From the NCBI GenBank assembly GCA_937915375.1, contig CALDMO010000006.1, positions 1 through 64,000 of the forward strand: DNA of 64,000 nt. The letters are read 5' to 3'. Below the pieces are notes generated by a model. That model was not told the origin of the DNA, did not search any database, and saw nothing but the letters and a program-made list of their open reading frames with translations. Below, piece after piece: positions 16,270 to 25,891 of the stretch. Every line of letters begins with the position of its first letter. Positions within the stretch are counted from its first letter, which is position 1. Origin of the DNA: an uncultured Marvinbryantia sp. GTDB taxonomy: Bacteria; Bacillota; Clostridia; Lachnospirales; Lachnospiraceae. The position numbers were made by a program, and so were the translations under genes.

Positions 16270-18498
16270 GTGCAGCATTTATTCGCAAATATCATAGTTG
16301 ACATTTCGCATGAAAAACTGGACCGCAGCTTTCAGTATCTGGTGCCGGAACGTTTGCGCGAACAGACGGCAGTCGGTTCGATTGTGAAGATTCCGTTCGG
16401 AAAAGGGAATCGTATCACAAAGGGATATGTAATCAGTCTTTCCCATACGCCGGAATTTGAGGTTTCCAGAACAAAAGAGATTCTCGAAGTGCTGACAGAC
16501 GGTAAAGAACTGACCGGAGAGGACCGTTTGGTGACACTGGCCGGTTGGATTCGCGATATGTATGGATCTACGATGAGTCAGGCTTTGAGGACAGTTCTTC
16601 CAGTCAAGAAAAAGGTCAAACAGCAGCAAAAAAGAACGGTACGTCTGCTGCTTTCCGCTGAGGAGGCGGCCGAGAAAGCAACGTTTTATGAAAAGAAACA
16701 TCAGAAGGCGCGTCTGCGTCTTTTGCAAGCGCTAATAGAAGAAGGAGAAATTCCTTATGAATTTGTCACGGGAAAGCTGAATATTTCCGCAGCCACGATC
16801 CGCGCGATGGCGGAACAGCAGATTTTAATTTGTGATGCGGTGACGGTTTATCGTAATCCGGTTCATGCAGTCGGGCAGAGAAGGCTTACGGTGCAGTTAA
16901 ATGAGGAGCAGCAGAGAATCGTGGAGAATCTGACTGCAAATTGGGAGGAAAAGAGACATAGAGTGTCTTTGATCCATGGTGTAACCGGCAGCGGCAAGAC
17001 AGAGGTGTATATGGAATTGATCGCCTATGCAGTCAGCCACGGTGAACAGGCGATTGTTCTGATTCCGGAAATTGCCCTGACGTATCAGACCGTGATGCGG
17101 TTTTACCGCAGATTTGGAGAGCGGATTTCTATTATCCATTCCAGATTGTCTCCCGGAGAGCGGTATGATCAGTTTCTTCGCGCAAAGCGGGGCGATATTG
17201 ATGTGATGATTGGACCGCGTTCCGCGCTTTTTACACCGTTTCCTAAACTTGGTGTGATTATTATTGATGAAGAGCACGAACCTACCTATCAGAGTGAATC
17301 GGCACCTCGTTATCATGCCAGAGAGGTAGCGATCCGCCGGGCTCAGCTAGAAGGCGCGCGCGTCGTGCTTGGGTCCGCAACACCGTCTTTGGAAGTCTAC
17401 AGTCGGGCGTTGGCAGGTGAATATTGGTTTTATCAGCTGAAAAAGCGTGCCCGTGCAATGGCGCTGCCCGAAACAATGATCGTTGATATGCGTCAGGAAC
17501 TGCAGGAGGGGAATCGTTCGATTTTCAGCCACAGATTGCAGGAATTGATCGATGACCGGCTGAAAAAAAAGCAGCAGGTAATGCTCTTTTTAAACCGGCG
17601 AGGATATTCGGGATTTTTATCCTGCCGGGCATGCGGTCACGTACTTATGTGTCCGCATTGTGATGTATCGCTGTCATTGCATAATCACGGGCGTCTGGTC
17701 TGCCATTACTGCGGACATGAGGAGAGACGGCCGCAGCGCTGTCCCAAGTGTGGCTCGGAATTTATCAGTGGTTTTGGTATCGGTACGCAGCAGGTGGAGG
17801 CGCTGACGCAAAAGCTGTTTCCGCAGGCGAATGTCCTGCGTATGGATATGGATACGACAAAGGAAAAGGACGGGCATGAGAAAATTCTATCGGCATTTGC
17901 CGATGGCGAAGCCGATATTTTGATCGGCACGCAGATGATTGTCAAGGGGCATGATTTTCCGAATGTGACGCTGGTTGGTATTTTATCGGCAGATTTATCG
18001 CTTTATGCAGATGATTACCGCGCTTCGGAACGCACGTTCCAACTGCTGACGCAGGCGGCGGGCAGGGCCGGCCGAGCGGAGGTGCCGGGGGAGGTTGTGA
18101 TTCAGACCTATGATCCGGAGCATTACTGTATCCGCACTGCGGCGGCGCAGGATTATGAGCGTTTTTATGAGGAAGAGATCAGCTACCGTATGGTGGCGGG
18201 CTATCCGCCGGCAAAGAAAATGCTGACGATCCTCGGCAGCGGCAGGGATGAGGCTCATCTGCAGACAGCGATGGAATATTTAAAAAAGATGGTTTTATCC
18301 ATTTACCGGGAAGAGGGCGGTCATTTGATCGGTCCGGCAGACGAAAGCATTTCTAAAATTCAAGATACCTATCGGAAGGTTCTTTATGTAAAATCGGATT
18401 CTTTAAAAGAACTTCTGGCGGTTAAGGAACGTCTCGAACAATATATGGAAATAAATGCGGGGTACCGCAGTGTCAATATACAGTTTGATATGAGTTAA
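16270..18498 (+). CDS. priA: Primosomal protein N', replication restart helicase
   Basis: A 3'-to-5' DNA helicase that reloads the replisome at stalled forks. About 742 residues: an N-terminal 3' DNA-binding domain (FANIIVDISHEKLDRSFQYL), Walker A GVTGSGKTEVY, DEEHEPTYQ (motif II), GSATPSLE (motif III), a zinc module of paired CxxC motifs (CRACGHVLMCPHCDV, CHYCGHE, CPKCGSE), GTQMIVKGHDFPNVTLV, and motif VI QAAGRAGRA. The GTG at 16270 was chosen because AGGAGG lies about 10 bases upstream; an ATG at 16222 would add a tail foreign to the family. def follows after 37 bases. Confidence 0.96.
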   Translation: MQHLFANIIVDISHEKLDRSFQYLVPERLREQTAVGSIVKIPFGKGNRITKGYVISLSHTPEFEVSRTKEILEVLTDGKELTGEDRLVTLAGWIRDMYGSTMSQALRTVLPVKKKVKQQQKRTVRLLLSAEEAAEKATFYEKKHQKARLRLLQALIEEGEIPYEFVTGKLNISAATIRAMAEQQILICDAVTVYRNPVHAVGQRRLTVQLNEEQQRIVENLTANWEEKRHRVSLIHGVTGSGKTEVYMELIAYAVSHGEQAIVLIPEIALTYQTVMRFYRRFGERISIIHSRLSPGERYDQFLRAKRGDIDVMIGPRSALFTPFPKLGVIIIDEEHEPTYQSESAPRYHAREVAIRRAQLEGARVVLGSATPSLEVYSRALAGEYWFYQLKKRARAMALPETMIVDMRQELQEGNRSIFSHRLQELIDDRLKKKQQVMLFLNRRGYSGFLSCRACGHVLMCPHCDVSLSLHNHGRLVCHYCGHEERRPQRCPKCGSEFISGFGIGTQQVEALTQKLFPQANVLRMDMDTTKEKDGHEKILSAFADGEADILIGTQMIVKGHDFPNVTLVGILSADLSLYADDYRASERTFQLLTQAAGRAGRAEVPGEVVIQTYDPEHYCIRTAAAQDYERFYEEEISYRMVAGYPPAKKMLTILGSGRDEAHLQTAMEYLKKMVLSIYREEGGHLIGPADESISKIQDTYRKVLYVKSDSLKELLAVKERLEQYMEINAGYRSVNIQFDMS

Positions 18499-18535
18499 CT
18501 ATTAAGGCAAAAAACAGAGAAAGAAGGAGAGTATC

Positions 18536-19015
18536 ATGGCAATCAGAAAGGTAAGAATTCAGGGAGATTCGGTTCTGGAGAAAAAATGCAAAGAGGTTAA
18601 GGAGGTAACGCCGCGTATCCGTCAGCTGATCGACGATATGTTTGAAACAATGTATGAAGCGAACGGCGTTGGTCTGGCGGCACCGCAGGTTGGTATTTTG
18701 AAACGGATTGTGGTGATCGATATTGGCGAGCAGCCGTTTGTACTGATCAATCCGATGATCGAAGAAACCTCCGGCAGTCAGAGCGGTTATGAGGGTTGTT
18801 TAAGCTTGCCGGGGAAAAGCGGTATTGTGACGCGTCCGAATTATGTAAAGGTACGGGCATATGACGAGGATATGAATGAATTTGTGTTGGAAGGAGAAGA
18901 ACTTCTGGCGCGCGCAATCTGTCACGAATGCGATCATCTGGAAGGAATTATGTATACTTCTCTCGTAGAAGGCGAACTTTATAATAATGAAGACATTCCG
19001 GAGGAGGAAGAATAA
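18536..19015 (+). CDS. def: Peptide deformylase
   Basis: Removes the N-formyl group from nascent proteins; a metal-dependent hydrolase. The 159 residues contain all three signature motifs: GVGLAAPQVG, EGCLSLPG (Cys metal ligand) and HECDHLEG (two His ligands and the catalytic Glu). A GAAGGAGAG site precedes ATG 18536. The acidic C-terminus NNEDIPEEEE overlaps the ribosome binding site of fmt, which starts one base after the def stop, as in the widespread def-fmt pair. Confidence 0.97.
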   Translation: MAIRKVRIQGDSVLEKKCKEVKEVTPRIRQLIDDMFETMYEANGVGLAAPQVGILKRIVVIDIGEQPFVLINPMIEETSGSQSGYEGCLSLPGKSGIVTRPNYVKVRAYDEDMNEFVLEGEELLARAICHECDHLEGIMYTSLVEGELYNNEDIPEEEE

Positions 19016-19016
19016 A

Positions 19017-19952
19017 TTGAAAACAGTATTTATGGGAACGCCGGATTTTGCAGTGGGCACCTTAAAGGCGCTGTTGGCATCAAAACATGAAGTATTAGCG
19101 GTGGTGACACAGCCGGATAAGCCGAAGGGACGCGGCAAGTCCATGCAGTTTACTCCGGTCAAGGAAGTGGCTGCGGAGATGGGAGTGCCTGTTTACCAGC
19201 CGCCGCGCGTGCGCGACGAAGCGTTCATCGCACAGTTAAAAGAACTAAATCCGGATGTAATTGTTGTTGTTGCATTTGGCCAGATCATACCAAAGAGTAT
19301 TTTGGAGATGCCGAAATATGGCTGTGTGAATGTACATGGATCGCTTTTGCCGAAATACCGCGGCGCTGCGCCGATCCAGTGGGCGGTGATCGATGGAGAG
19401 ACGGTATCCGGTGTGACAACGATGAAGATGGATGCAGGACTTGATACGGGCGACATGTTGCTAAAAAGAGAGATTGTACTGGAAAAGGAAGAGACGGGAG
19501 GCAGTCTGTTTGATAAACTGAGCGCTGTCGGCGCGGAACTTTTGATTGAAACGCTGGATGCGCTCGAAGCAGGTACGGTAATACCGGAAAAACAGCCGGA
19601 AGAAAGTCCGACTCCGTATGCGGCAATGCTGACCAAGCAGATGGGCCAGATTGACTGGGATAAACCGGCGGTGGTGATTGAAAGACTGATTCGCGGCTTG
19701 AATCCGTGGCCGAGTGCTTATACACATTTGGGAGAGAAAACATTAAAAATTTGGCGTGCGCATGTGGAAGATTGTGCATCTGCAGATGCACAGCCGGGTA
19801 TGATCGCATATGTCAGCAAAGAGCAGATCGGCGTGCAGACAGGAGACGGCGTGCTGTTTATTGACGAGCTGCAGCTGGAGGGAAAGAAGCGGATGGAAAC
19901 AGATGCGTTCCTGCGCGGTTTTGCGGTTGAAAAGGGAACGTTTTTGAGATAG
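19017..19952 (+). CDS. fmt: Methionyl-tRNA formyltransferase
   Basis: Formylates initiator Met-tRNA using 10-formyl-tetrahydrofolate, providing the group later removed by Def. 311 residues. Visible: the N-terminal VFMGTPDFAV, VTQPDKPKGRGK, the catalytic HGSLLPKYRGAAPIQWAV, DAGLDTGDML, and the C-terminal RGLNPWPSAYT. The start is TTG 19017, directly after the def stop and 5-10 bases from GGAGGAGGAAG; a start upstream inside def would add non-family residues. Confidence 0.96.
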   Translation: MKTVFMGTPDFAVGTLKALLASKHEVLAVVTQPDKPKGRGKSMQFTPVKEVAAEMGVPVYQPPRVRDEAFIAQLKELNPDVIVVVAFGQIIPKSILEMPKYGCVNVHGSLLPKYRGAAPIQWAVIDGETVSGVTTMKMDAGLDTGDMLLKREIVLEKEETGGSLFDKLSAVGAELLIETLDALEAGTVIPEKQPEESPTPYAAMLTKQMGQIDWDKPAVVIERLIRGLNPWPSAYTHLGEKTLKIWRAHVEDCASADAQPGMIAYVSKEQIGVQTGDGVLFIDELQLEGKKRMETDAFLRGFAVEKGTFLR

Positions 19953-20008
19953 GACAGAGTTATGAAATAGTTGCTGATATTCTAGCTATCATGAAAGGAG
20001 TATTGACG

Positions 20009-20752
20009 ATGTTTCAGTTACTAAGTTATTCAAATCATTTTTACGGATATGGAGGCTATGGAAGGATGTATATGGACCCGACTATGCTGCTGGCATTTTT
20101 AGGGTTGATCCTGACCATGATTGCTTCGGCGAAAGTGAAAACCACGTTTGCGAAGTACGACCGTGTGCGCGCTCTTTCAGGGCTTTCGGGCGCGGAGGCA
20201 GCAGAGCGCGTCTTGCATACAGCGGGAATTTTTGATGTGCGGATCCGCCAGGTGAGGGGAAGTCTGACGGACCATTATGATCCGCGCAATAAAACCTTAA
20301 ATTTGTCAGAAAGCACGTATGCTTCCCGTTCCATTGCGGCTGTCTGTGTAGCAGCGCATGAATGCGGGCATGCGATCCAGGATCAGAAACAGTATGGTCC
20401 GCTGGTGCTGCGCAGTACTCTGGTGCCGGCTGCCAATATCGGTTCTCAGCTGTCATGGCCGATTTTCTTTGCCGGGATCTTGTTTTCCATGCGTCCGCTG
20501 ATGATGGCGGGCATTATCCTGTTTTCGCTGGCAGTGCTGTTTCAGCTTGTGACGCTGCCGGTAGAGTTTAACGCGTCTTCCAGAGCGCTTCATATTCTGG
20601 AAAATACCGGTATGCTGGGCAGTCAGGAAATGCCGGGAGCAAAAAAAGTGCTGCGTGCGGCAGCAATGACTTATGTGGCGGCGCTGGCAAGTTCTATGCT
20701 TCAGCTGCTGCGTCTGATTTTACTGGCCAGGGGGCGAGACCGTGACGAATAA
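20009..20752 (+). CDS. yugP: Membrane zinc metallopeptidase, YugP family
   Basis: A 247-residue integral membrane protein of the neutral zinc metallopeptidase 2 family. A Gly/Tyr-rich N-terminus and a first membrane segment (LLAFLGLILTMIASA) precede the zinc motif AAHECGHAIQD. Two hydrophobic segments follow (FFAGILFSM to LFSLAVLFQLVTLPV) with the conserved LPVEFNASSRAL. The physiological substrate is not known. ATG 20009 lies 8 bases after AAGGAG. The gene overlaps rsmB by 11 bases, so translation is coupled. The fmt-yugP-rsmB order is common in Clostridia. Confidence 0.9.
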   Translation: MFQLLSYSNHFYGYGGYGRMYMDPTMLLAFLGLILTMIASAKVKTTFAKYDRVRALSGLSGAEAAERVLHTAGIFDVRIRQVRGSLTDHYDPRNKTLNLSESTYASRSIAAVCVAAHECGHAIQDQKQYGPLVLRSTLVPAANIGSQLSWPIFFAGILFSMRPLMMAGIILFSLAVLFQLVTLPVEFNASSRALHILENTGMLGSQEMPGAKKVLRAAAMTYVAALASSMLQLLRLILLARGRDRDE

Positions 20753-22100
20753 ACCTGTGAATATAAGAGAAATTATTGTAGGAGCGCTGATGGATATTTT
20801 GGAAGAGGAGCAGTACTGCCATATTGTGCTGCGCGATATTCTGGAAAAATATCAGTATCTGGAGAAACGGGACCGCGCGTTTATTTCGCGTGTGACCGAA
20901 GGAACGGTGGAAAACATGATTCGGATTGATTATATTCTCGAACAGTTTTCCAGTGTGAAAATAAAAAACATGAAGCCGTTTATCCGCAATCTTTTGCGGA
21001 TGTCGGTATATCAGATGGAATATATGGACAGCGTGCCGGATTCCGCCGTCTGCAACGAGGCGGTTAAGCTGGCGCAGAAAAAAGGTTTTTATACTTTAAA
21101 GGGATTTGTGAACGGTGTGCTGCGTTCTGTTGGCAGAGGCCTTGGCCAGATAGTTTTTCCAGATCCGCAAAAAACGCCGCGCAGATATTTATCCGTGCAG
21201 TATTCGATGCCGGAATGGATTCTCGGCAAATGGCTGGCGCAGTTTGATTTTTCTACTGTGCAGGGGATCTGTGAGCAGCTCAAAAAAGAAAGCCGTACCT
21301 GTATCCGCTGTAATCTGAGCAGAGCGACGAAGGAGCAGGTGGTAAAACGTTTGCAGGATCAGAACATCACCGTAAAAGAGGTGCCGTATCTGGATTACGC
21401 GTTGGAAATCTCAAATTATAATTATCTGCAGGCAACGTATGCCTTTCAGGAGGGACTGTTTCAGGTGCAGGACATCAGTTCGATGCTGGTAGCGGAAGTG
21501 GCTGCGCCGAAATGGGGCGATTATTGTATTGATGTCTGCGCGGCGCCGGGCGGAAAAAGTCTGCATCTTTCTGACAAGCTGAATGGCAGTGGCTGCGTGG
21601 AGGCACGCGATCTGACAGATTACAAGATCGAACTGATGAAGGAAAATATTGAACGTACCAAACGGATTAACATGATCGCGGTACGGCAGGATGCCACGGT
21701 GTTTGATGAAAAATCGGTAGGAAAAGCAGACGTGCTGCTGGCGGATCTGCCGTGTTCGGGGCTTGGAGTGATCGGCAGAAAGCCGGATATTAAATATAAA
21801 ATGACAGAGGCGCGTCAGCAGGAACTGGTGAAATTACAGCGTAAGATTTTAGATACCGTATGGCAGTATGTAAAGGTGGGCGGAACACTTATTTACAGTA
21901 CCTGTACGATAGGAGCGGACGAGAATCAGTATAATGTAAAATGGTTTTTAGATAATTATCCGTTTGTGCTGGAAAGTATTGATCCGTATTTATGCGAGGA
22001 ACTGCACAGTCGAACAACGAAGGCGGGCTATATACAGCTGCTTCCAGGGGTACATGATACGGACGGCTTCTTTATTGCAAAATTCAAGAGGGTAAAGTAA
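20742..22100 (+). CDS. rsmB: 16S rRNA (cytosine-967-C5)-methyltransferase
   Basis: Methylates C967 of 16S rRNA with SAM. 452 residues: an N-terminal NusB-like RNA-binding domain (about 1-140; LEKRDRAFISRVTEG, RMSVYQMEYMD) and a C-terminal Rossmann methyltransferase. Visible: SAM-binding DVCAAPGGKS, the catalytic-cysteine motif LADLPCSGLGVIGRKPDIKY, and STCTIGADENQ with the second cysteine. The GTG start lies inside the yugP end, and the stop overlaps the rlmN ATG (TAATG), indicating tight co-translation. Confidence 0.95.
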   Translation: MTNKPVNIREIIVGALMDILEEEQYCHIVLRDILEKYQYLEKRDRAFISRVTEGTVENMIRIDYILEQFSSVKIKNMKPFIRNLLRMSVYQMEYMDSVPDSAVCNEAVKLAQKKGFYTLKGFVNGVLRSVGRGLGQIVFPDPQKTPRRYLSVQYSMPEWILGKWLAQFDFSTVQGICEQLKKESRTCIRCNLSRATKEQVVKRLQDQNITVKEVPYLDYALEISNYNYLQATYAFQEGLFQVQDISSMLVAEVAAPKWGDYCIDVCAAPGGKSLHLSDKLNGSGCVEARDLTDYKIELMKENIERTKRINMIAVRQDATVFDEKSVGKADVLLADLPCSGLGVIGRKPDIKYKMTEARQQELVKLQRKILDTVWQYVKVGGTLIYSTCTIGADENQYNVKWFLDNYPFVLESIDPYLCEELHSRTTKAGYIQLLPGVHDTDGFFIAKFKRVK

Positions 22101-23167
22101 TGGAAAAGACAGATCTCAGATCATTGGATTATGCGCAGCTTCAAAAGGAGATGGAAGCGCTTGGCGAAAAGGCGTTTCGAGGAAGACAGATTTACCAGTG
22201 GCTGCATGAAAAGCTGGCAGATACGCCGGAGAAAATGACAAACATTCCTGATAAATTGAAAAAGCGGCTGAGCGGGGAGTACGCCTGCACCAATCTGAAA
22301 ATTGTGGATGTATTGGAATCAAAGATTGACGGAACGAGAAAATATCTGTTTGGTCTTGCGGACGGAAACGTGATCGAAAGCGTACTGATGAAATATCGTC
22401 ACGGCAATTCCGTGTGTATTTCTTCACAGGTGGGCTGTCGGATGGGCTGTCGTTTCTGCGCTTCAACAATCGGCGGCCGCACGCGGGATCTGCTTCCGGG
22501 AGAAATGCTCGATCAGGTTTATAAGATTCAAAAACATAGCGGTGAACGCGTTTCCAATCTGGTTTTGATGGGAACAGGGGAGCCGCTGGATAATTACGAC
22601 AATGTACTGACGTTTCTGAAAATGCTCTCAGATGAGCATGGGCTGAATATCAGCCAGAGAAATATTACGGTTTCCACCTGTGGACTGGTGCCGGAAATGT
22701 ACCGGCTGGCAGAGGAAAACCTGCAGATTACGCTGGCGCTTTCCCTGCATGCTTCCACACAGGAAAAGCGTATGGAATTGATGCCGATTGCATACAAATA
22801 TGAAATTCATGAAGTTTTGCAGGCTTGCCGCGATTATTTTGAGAAAACCGGCAGACGGATCTCGTTTGAATATAGTCTGGTGGGCGGCGTCAACGATTCA
22901 GATGCAGATGCCAAACGTCTGGCGGAGCTGTTAAAGGATATGAATTGTCATGTGAATCTGATCCCGGTTAATCCAATCAAAGAGCGCGATTACATACAGT
23001 CAGACAGAAGCGTAGTGGAGGCATTTAAAACAAAACTTGAAAAATACGGAATAAATGTTACAATTAGAAGGGAAATGGGCCGTGATATCGGCGGGGCCTG
23101 CGGGCAGCTCAGGAAGAGCTATCTGGACAGGACCAAAGGAGAGGAAGAAAATCATGAAATCGTATAG
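22100..23167 (+). CDS. rlmN: Dual-specificity 23S rRNA/tRNA adenine-C2 methyltransferase
   Basis: A radical-SAM enzyme methylating A2503 of 23S rRNA and A37 of some tRNAs. 355 residues. Visible: the radical-SAM cluster motif CRMGCRFCAST, GTGEPLDNYDNV, SLHASTQEKRMELMP, and GGACGQL near the C-terminus, which holds the conserved cysteine that resolves the methyl-protein intermediate. The CRMGCRFC spacing matches RlmN, and I see nothing pointing to Cfr. The start overlaps the rsmB stop and the end overlaps the phosphatase gene by 14 bases. Confidence 0.95.
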   Translation: MEKTDLRSLDYAQLQKEMEALGEKAFRGRQIYQWLHEKLADTPEKMTNIPDKLKKRLSGEYACTNLKIVDVLESKIDGTRKYLFGLADGNVIESVLMKYRHGNSVCISSQVGCRMGCRFCASTIGGRTRDLLPGEMLDQVYKIQKHSGERVSNLVLMGTGEPLDNYDNVLTFLKMLSDEHGLNISQRNITVSTCGLVPEMYRLAEENLQITLALSLHASTQEKRMELMPIAYKYEIHEVLQACRDYFEKTGRRISFEYSLVGGVNDSDADAKRLAELLKDMNCHVNLIPVNPIKERDYIQSDRSVVEAFKTKLEKYGINVTIRREMGRDIGGACGQLRKSYLDRTKGEEENHEIV

Positions 23168-23894
23168 CATTACGGACGTTGGCCGTGTGCGCAGTCAGAA
23201 TCAGGATTATGTGTTTGCGTCCGACACGCCGGTGGGAAAGCTGGCAAATCTATTTGTGGTCGCGGACGGAATGGGCGGACACAGAGCCGGAGACCGGGCT
23301 TCGAGCTGTGCTGTGTCGGTGTTTGTAAGCAGCGTGAAAAAATCGAAGGACCGCAATCCTGTAAATATTATGCGCAAGGCCTTGGAAAAGGCGAATGCGA
23401 GTGTTTATAAAGAAGCAAATTCATCGCAAGCGCTGCAGGGTATGGGAACGACCATTGTGAGCGCAACGATTGATAAAGATACGTTATATGTGGCGAATAT
23501 CGGTGACAGTCGTCTTTATTTGCTGAGGGACAAGAACATTCGCCAGATCACCAGGGATCATTCTTTGATTGAGGAGATGATCAGAATCGGTGGTATTACC
23601 AGAGAAGAAGGGCGTTTTCATCCGGACAGAAATGTGATTACCAGAGCAGTGGGTGTCAGGGAAAGTGTGGAAGCCGATTTTTTTGATGAAACGGTGAAAG
23701 AAAACGATATTCTTCTGCTTTGTTCTGACGGACTGAGCAATATGGTAGAAGACGACGAAATAAAAGAAATCATCAGCAATGCGCCGGATCTGGAGTCCGC
23801 GGCGAATCGTCTTGTGAAAAAAGCAAACGAGAACGGCGGTCGGGATAATATCACAGTGCTGCTTGCGAAGGTAAATGAGGTGGAAAAATGTTAA
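23154..23894 (+). CDS. stp: PP2C-type serine/threonine phosphatase
   Basis: A metal-dependent protein phosphatase that reverses the kinase encoded next to it. 246 residues with the PP2C motif series: RSQNQDYVF, VADGMGGHRAGD (metal-binding Asp), GDSRLYLLRD, RDHSLIEEM, LLCSDGLSNMV and GGRDNITVLL. ATG 23154 follows AAAGGAGAGGAAG; the upstream frame lies inside rlmN. It overlaps pknB by 7 bases. The stp-pknB-rsgA order is conserved in Firmicutes (prpC-prkC-rsgA in Bacillus). Confidence 0.95.
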   Translation: MKSYSITDVGRVRSQNQDYVFASDTPVGKLANLFVVADGMGGHRAGDRASSCAVSVFVSSVKKSKDRNPVNIMRKALEKANASVYKEANSSQALQGMGTTIVSATIDKDTLYVANIGDSRLYLLRDKNIRQITRDHSLIEEMIRIGGITREEGRFHPDRNVITRAVGVRESVEADFFDETVKENDILLLCSDGLSNMVEDDEIKEIISNAPDLESAANRLVKKANENGGRDNITVLLAKVNEVEKC

Positions 23895-25888
23895 AGGAAG
23901 GAATGTTTGTCCAGGGGCGGTATGAGATTGTAGGAAAAATCGGTACCGGCGGAATGGCAGATGTATATAAAGCCAGAGACCACAAGCTGAATCGCTTTGT
24001 GGCTGTAAAAGTGCTTAAGACAGAATTCCGCGGAGATAAGGCATTTATCACCAAATTCCGTGCGGAGGCACAGGCAGCGGCGGGATTGGCGCATCCGAAT
24101 ATTGTAAATATTTACGATGTCGGAGAAGACCGGGGCATCAACTTTATCGTGATGGAGCTGGTCGAGGGAATTACACTGAAAGAATATATTGCCAAAAAGG
24201 GAAGACTGGCAGTGCGTGAGGCTACCAGTATTGCCATTGCGGTATCACAGGGGCTGGAAGCGGCGCATAACAGCGGCATTATCCACAGAGATGTGAAGCC
24301 GCAGAATATTATCATTTCCACGGATGGAAAGGTGAAGGTGACAGATTTCGGCATTGCGCGCGCGACAACAAGCAATACGATCAGCACTGCGGTGATGGGA
24401 TCGGTTCACTATAGCTCGCCGGAACAGGCCAGAGGCGGCTACAGCGATGCGAAAAGTGATATCTATTCATTAGGTATCACGATGTATGAAATGCTGACTG
24501 GTCAAGTACCGTTTGACGGGGATACAACCGTCGCAATCGCGATTAAGCATCTGCAGGAGGAAATGAGATCTCCGGAAGTTTATGTGCCGAATCTGCCGAA
24601 AAGTACAGTACAGATTATTTACAAATGTACGCAGAAGAGTCCGGATCGCCGCTACGCAACGATGGCGGAGCTGATCTATGATCTGAAGGAGTCTTTGGTG
24701 AATCCGGAGGGCGATTTTGTCCGCATCAACAATGTGAATGACGGCGGCCGTACCGTTGTGATTTCTAAAGAGGAACTGGGCGCGATCAAGGAAGGGTATT
24801 TAAACCGCGGAAGTGCTTCTTTGGAAAGCGGTGAACAGAGAAATCAGGGGCCGGCAGGCGGTTACAGCGCGGGGACTCCCGAACTGAATTATGGCGCAGG
24901 CCGCAATCCGCAGGGAATGGAAAATGACCGTGAGGTGTATGATCCATATACTTACGGACGCGCTTACGGAAACCGCGGATATGATTATCAGGAAGAAATG
25001 AATGAAAGCGGAACAGATATTCCGGATGATGAGGAGGACGACGGCATTTTAAGTCCACGTCTGGAAAAGATCATGACGGTGGGCAGCATTATCATCGCGA
25101 TTCTGATCGCATGTATTTTTCTTGGTCTGATCGCGAATGCGCTTGGTATTGTCAAATTCAGCCTGCCGGATCTTTTAAGCGGAACAAAAGCGCCGCAGAC
25201 CGAGCAGACAGAGGAAAAAGAATCCAATCCGGAAACCAATGGTGCTGTGCATTCAGAGAAACCGGCAGAACCACAGGCACCGGTTCAGCAGGAAACACAG
25301 CCGCAGGCACCGGCAGAGACACAAACGGCGACGGAAGCGCCGACAGAGCCGGAAACGGAGACAGAGTCGGAGACGGAGCCGACGCAGATTTTAGATGAGG
25401 TTCCGATTCCGGAAGTGGCCGGTATGCATTACGCGGAGGCACAGGATGCGCTGATGAGTGCAGGATTTTATGCGGAACGTCAGGATGAGAATACTACGGA
25501 TTATCCGGCCGAGGTGGTTATTGATCAGAGCGCGACAGGAACAGCAAGACCAGGCAGCACGATTATCTTGCGTGTCAGTACGGGGATTCCGGAAGCGACC
25601 GATAGCGCGAATGGAAATGCAGACGAGGAGGGAGTCTGGCAATGCAACGTACAGCTTGACCCATCGCCGGATTATCACGGAGAAATCGCGCAGCTGGTGC
25701 TTGTGCAGGGAGATAAAACGACTGTGCTTTTCGAAGGGGCGCCGATCACGCTGCCGTATAATCTGAATGTGCAGGGAACGCCTGGCATGAGCACGGGCAA
25801 TGTTTATCTGTATGTGTGGAACGAGGCGGAAGGACAGTACAAAGCGATTGTTTCTTATCCAGATATACCGTTTGAGCGAGTTGATTGA
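23888..25888 (+). CDS. pknB: PASTA-domain serine/threonine protein kinase, PrkC/PknB type
   Basis: A membrane sensor kinase for cell-wall state. 666 residues: kinase domain about 11-270 (GTGGMADVY glycine loop, VAVKV Lys41, HRDVKPQN with Asp135, DFG 153-155), an acidic/Gly/Tyr-rich juxtamembrane stretch (about 305-390), one membrane segment (about 396-420), an extracellular Pro/Glu/Thr-rich linker (about 435-500) and a single PASTA domain (about 503-566), then a C-terminal beta-rich segment of about 90 residues. Bacillus PrkC has three PASTA repeats, so the sensor part is short here. ATG 23888 overlaps the phosphatase gene. rsgA starts 3 bases after the stop. Confidence 0.95.
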   Translation: MLKEGMFVQGRYEIVGKIGTGGMADVYKARDHKLNRFVAVKVLKTEFRGDKAFITKFRAEAQAAAGLAHPNIVNIYDVGEDRGINFIVMELVEGITLKEYIAKKGRLAVREATSIAIAVSQGLEAAHNSGIIHRDVKPQNIIISTDGKVKVTDFGIARATTSNTISTAVMGSVHYSSPEQARGGYSDAKSDIYSLGITMYEMLTGQVPFDGDTTVAIAIKHLQEEMRSPEVYVPNLPKSTVQIIYKCTQKSPDRRYATMAELIYDLKESLVNPEGDFVRINNVNDGGRTVVISKEELGAIKEGYLNRGSASLESGEQRNQGPAGGYSAGTPELNYGAGRNPQGMENDREVYDPYTYGRAYGNRGYDYQEEMNESGTDIPDDEEDDGILSPRLEKIMTVGSIIIAILIACIFLGLIANALGIVKFSLPDLLSGTKAPQTEQTEEKESNPETNGAVHSEKPAEPQAPVQQETQPQAPAETQTATEAPTEPETETESETEPTQILDEVPIPEVAGMHYAEAQDALMSAGFYAERQDENTTDYPAEVVIDQSATGTARPGSTIILRVSTGIPEATDSANGNADEEGVWQCNVQLDPSPDYHGEIAQLVLVQGDKTTVLFEGAPITLPYNLNVQGTPGMSTGNVYLYVWNEAEGQYKAIVSYPDIPFERVD

Positions 25889-25891
25889 CTT

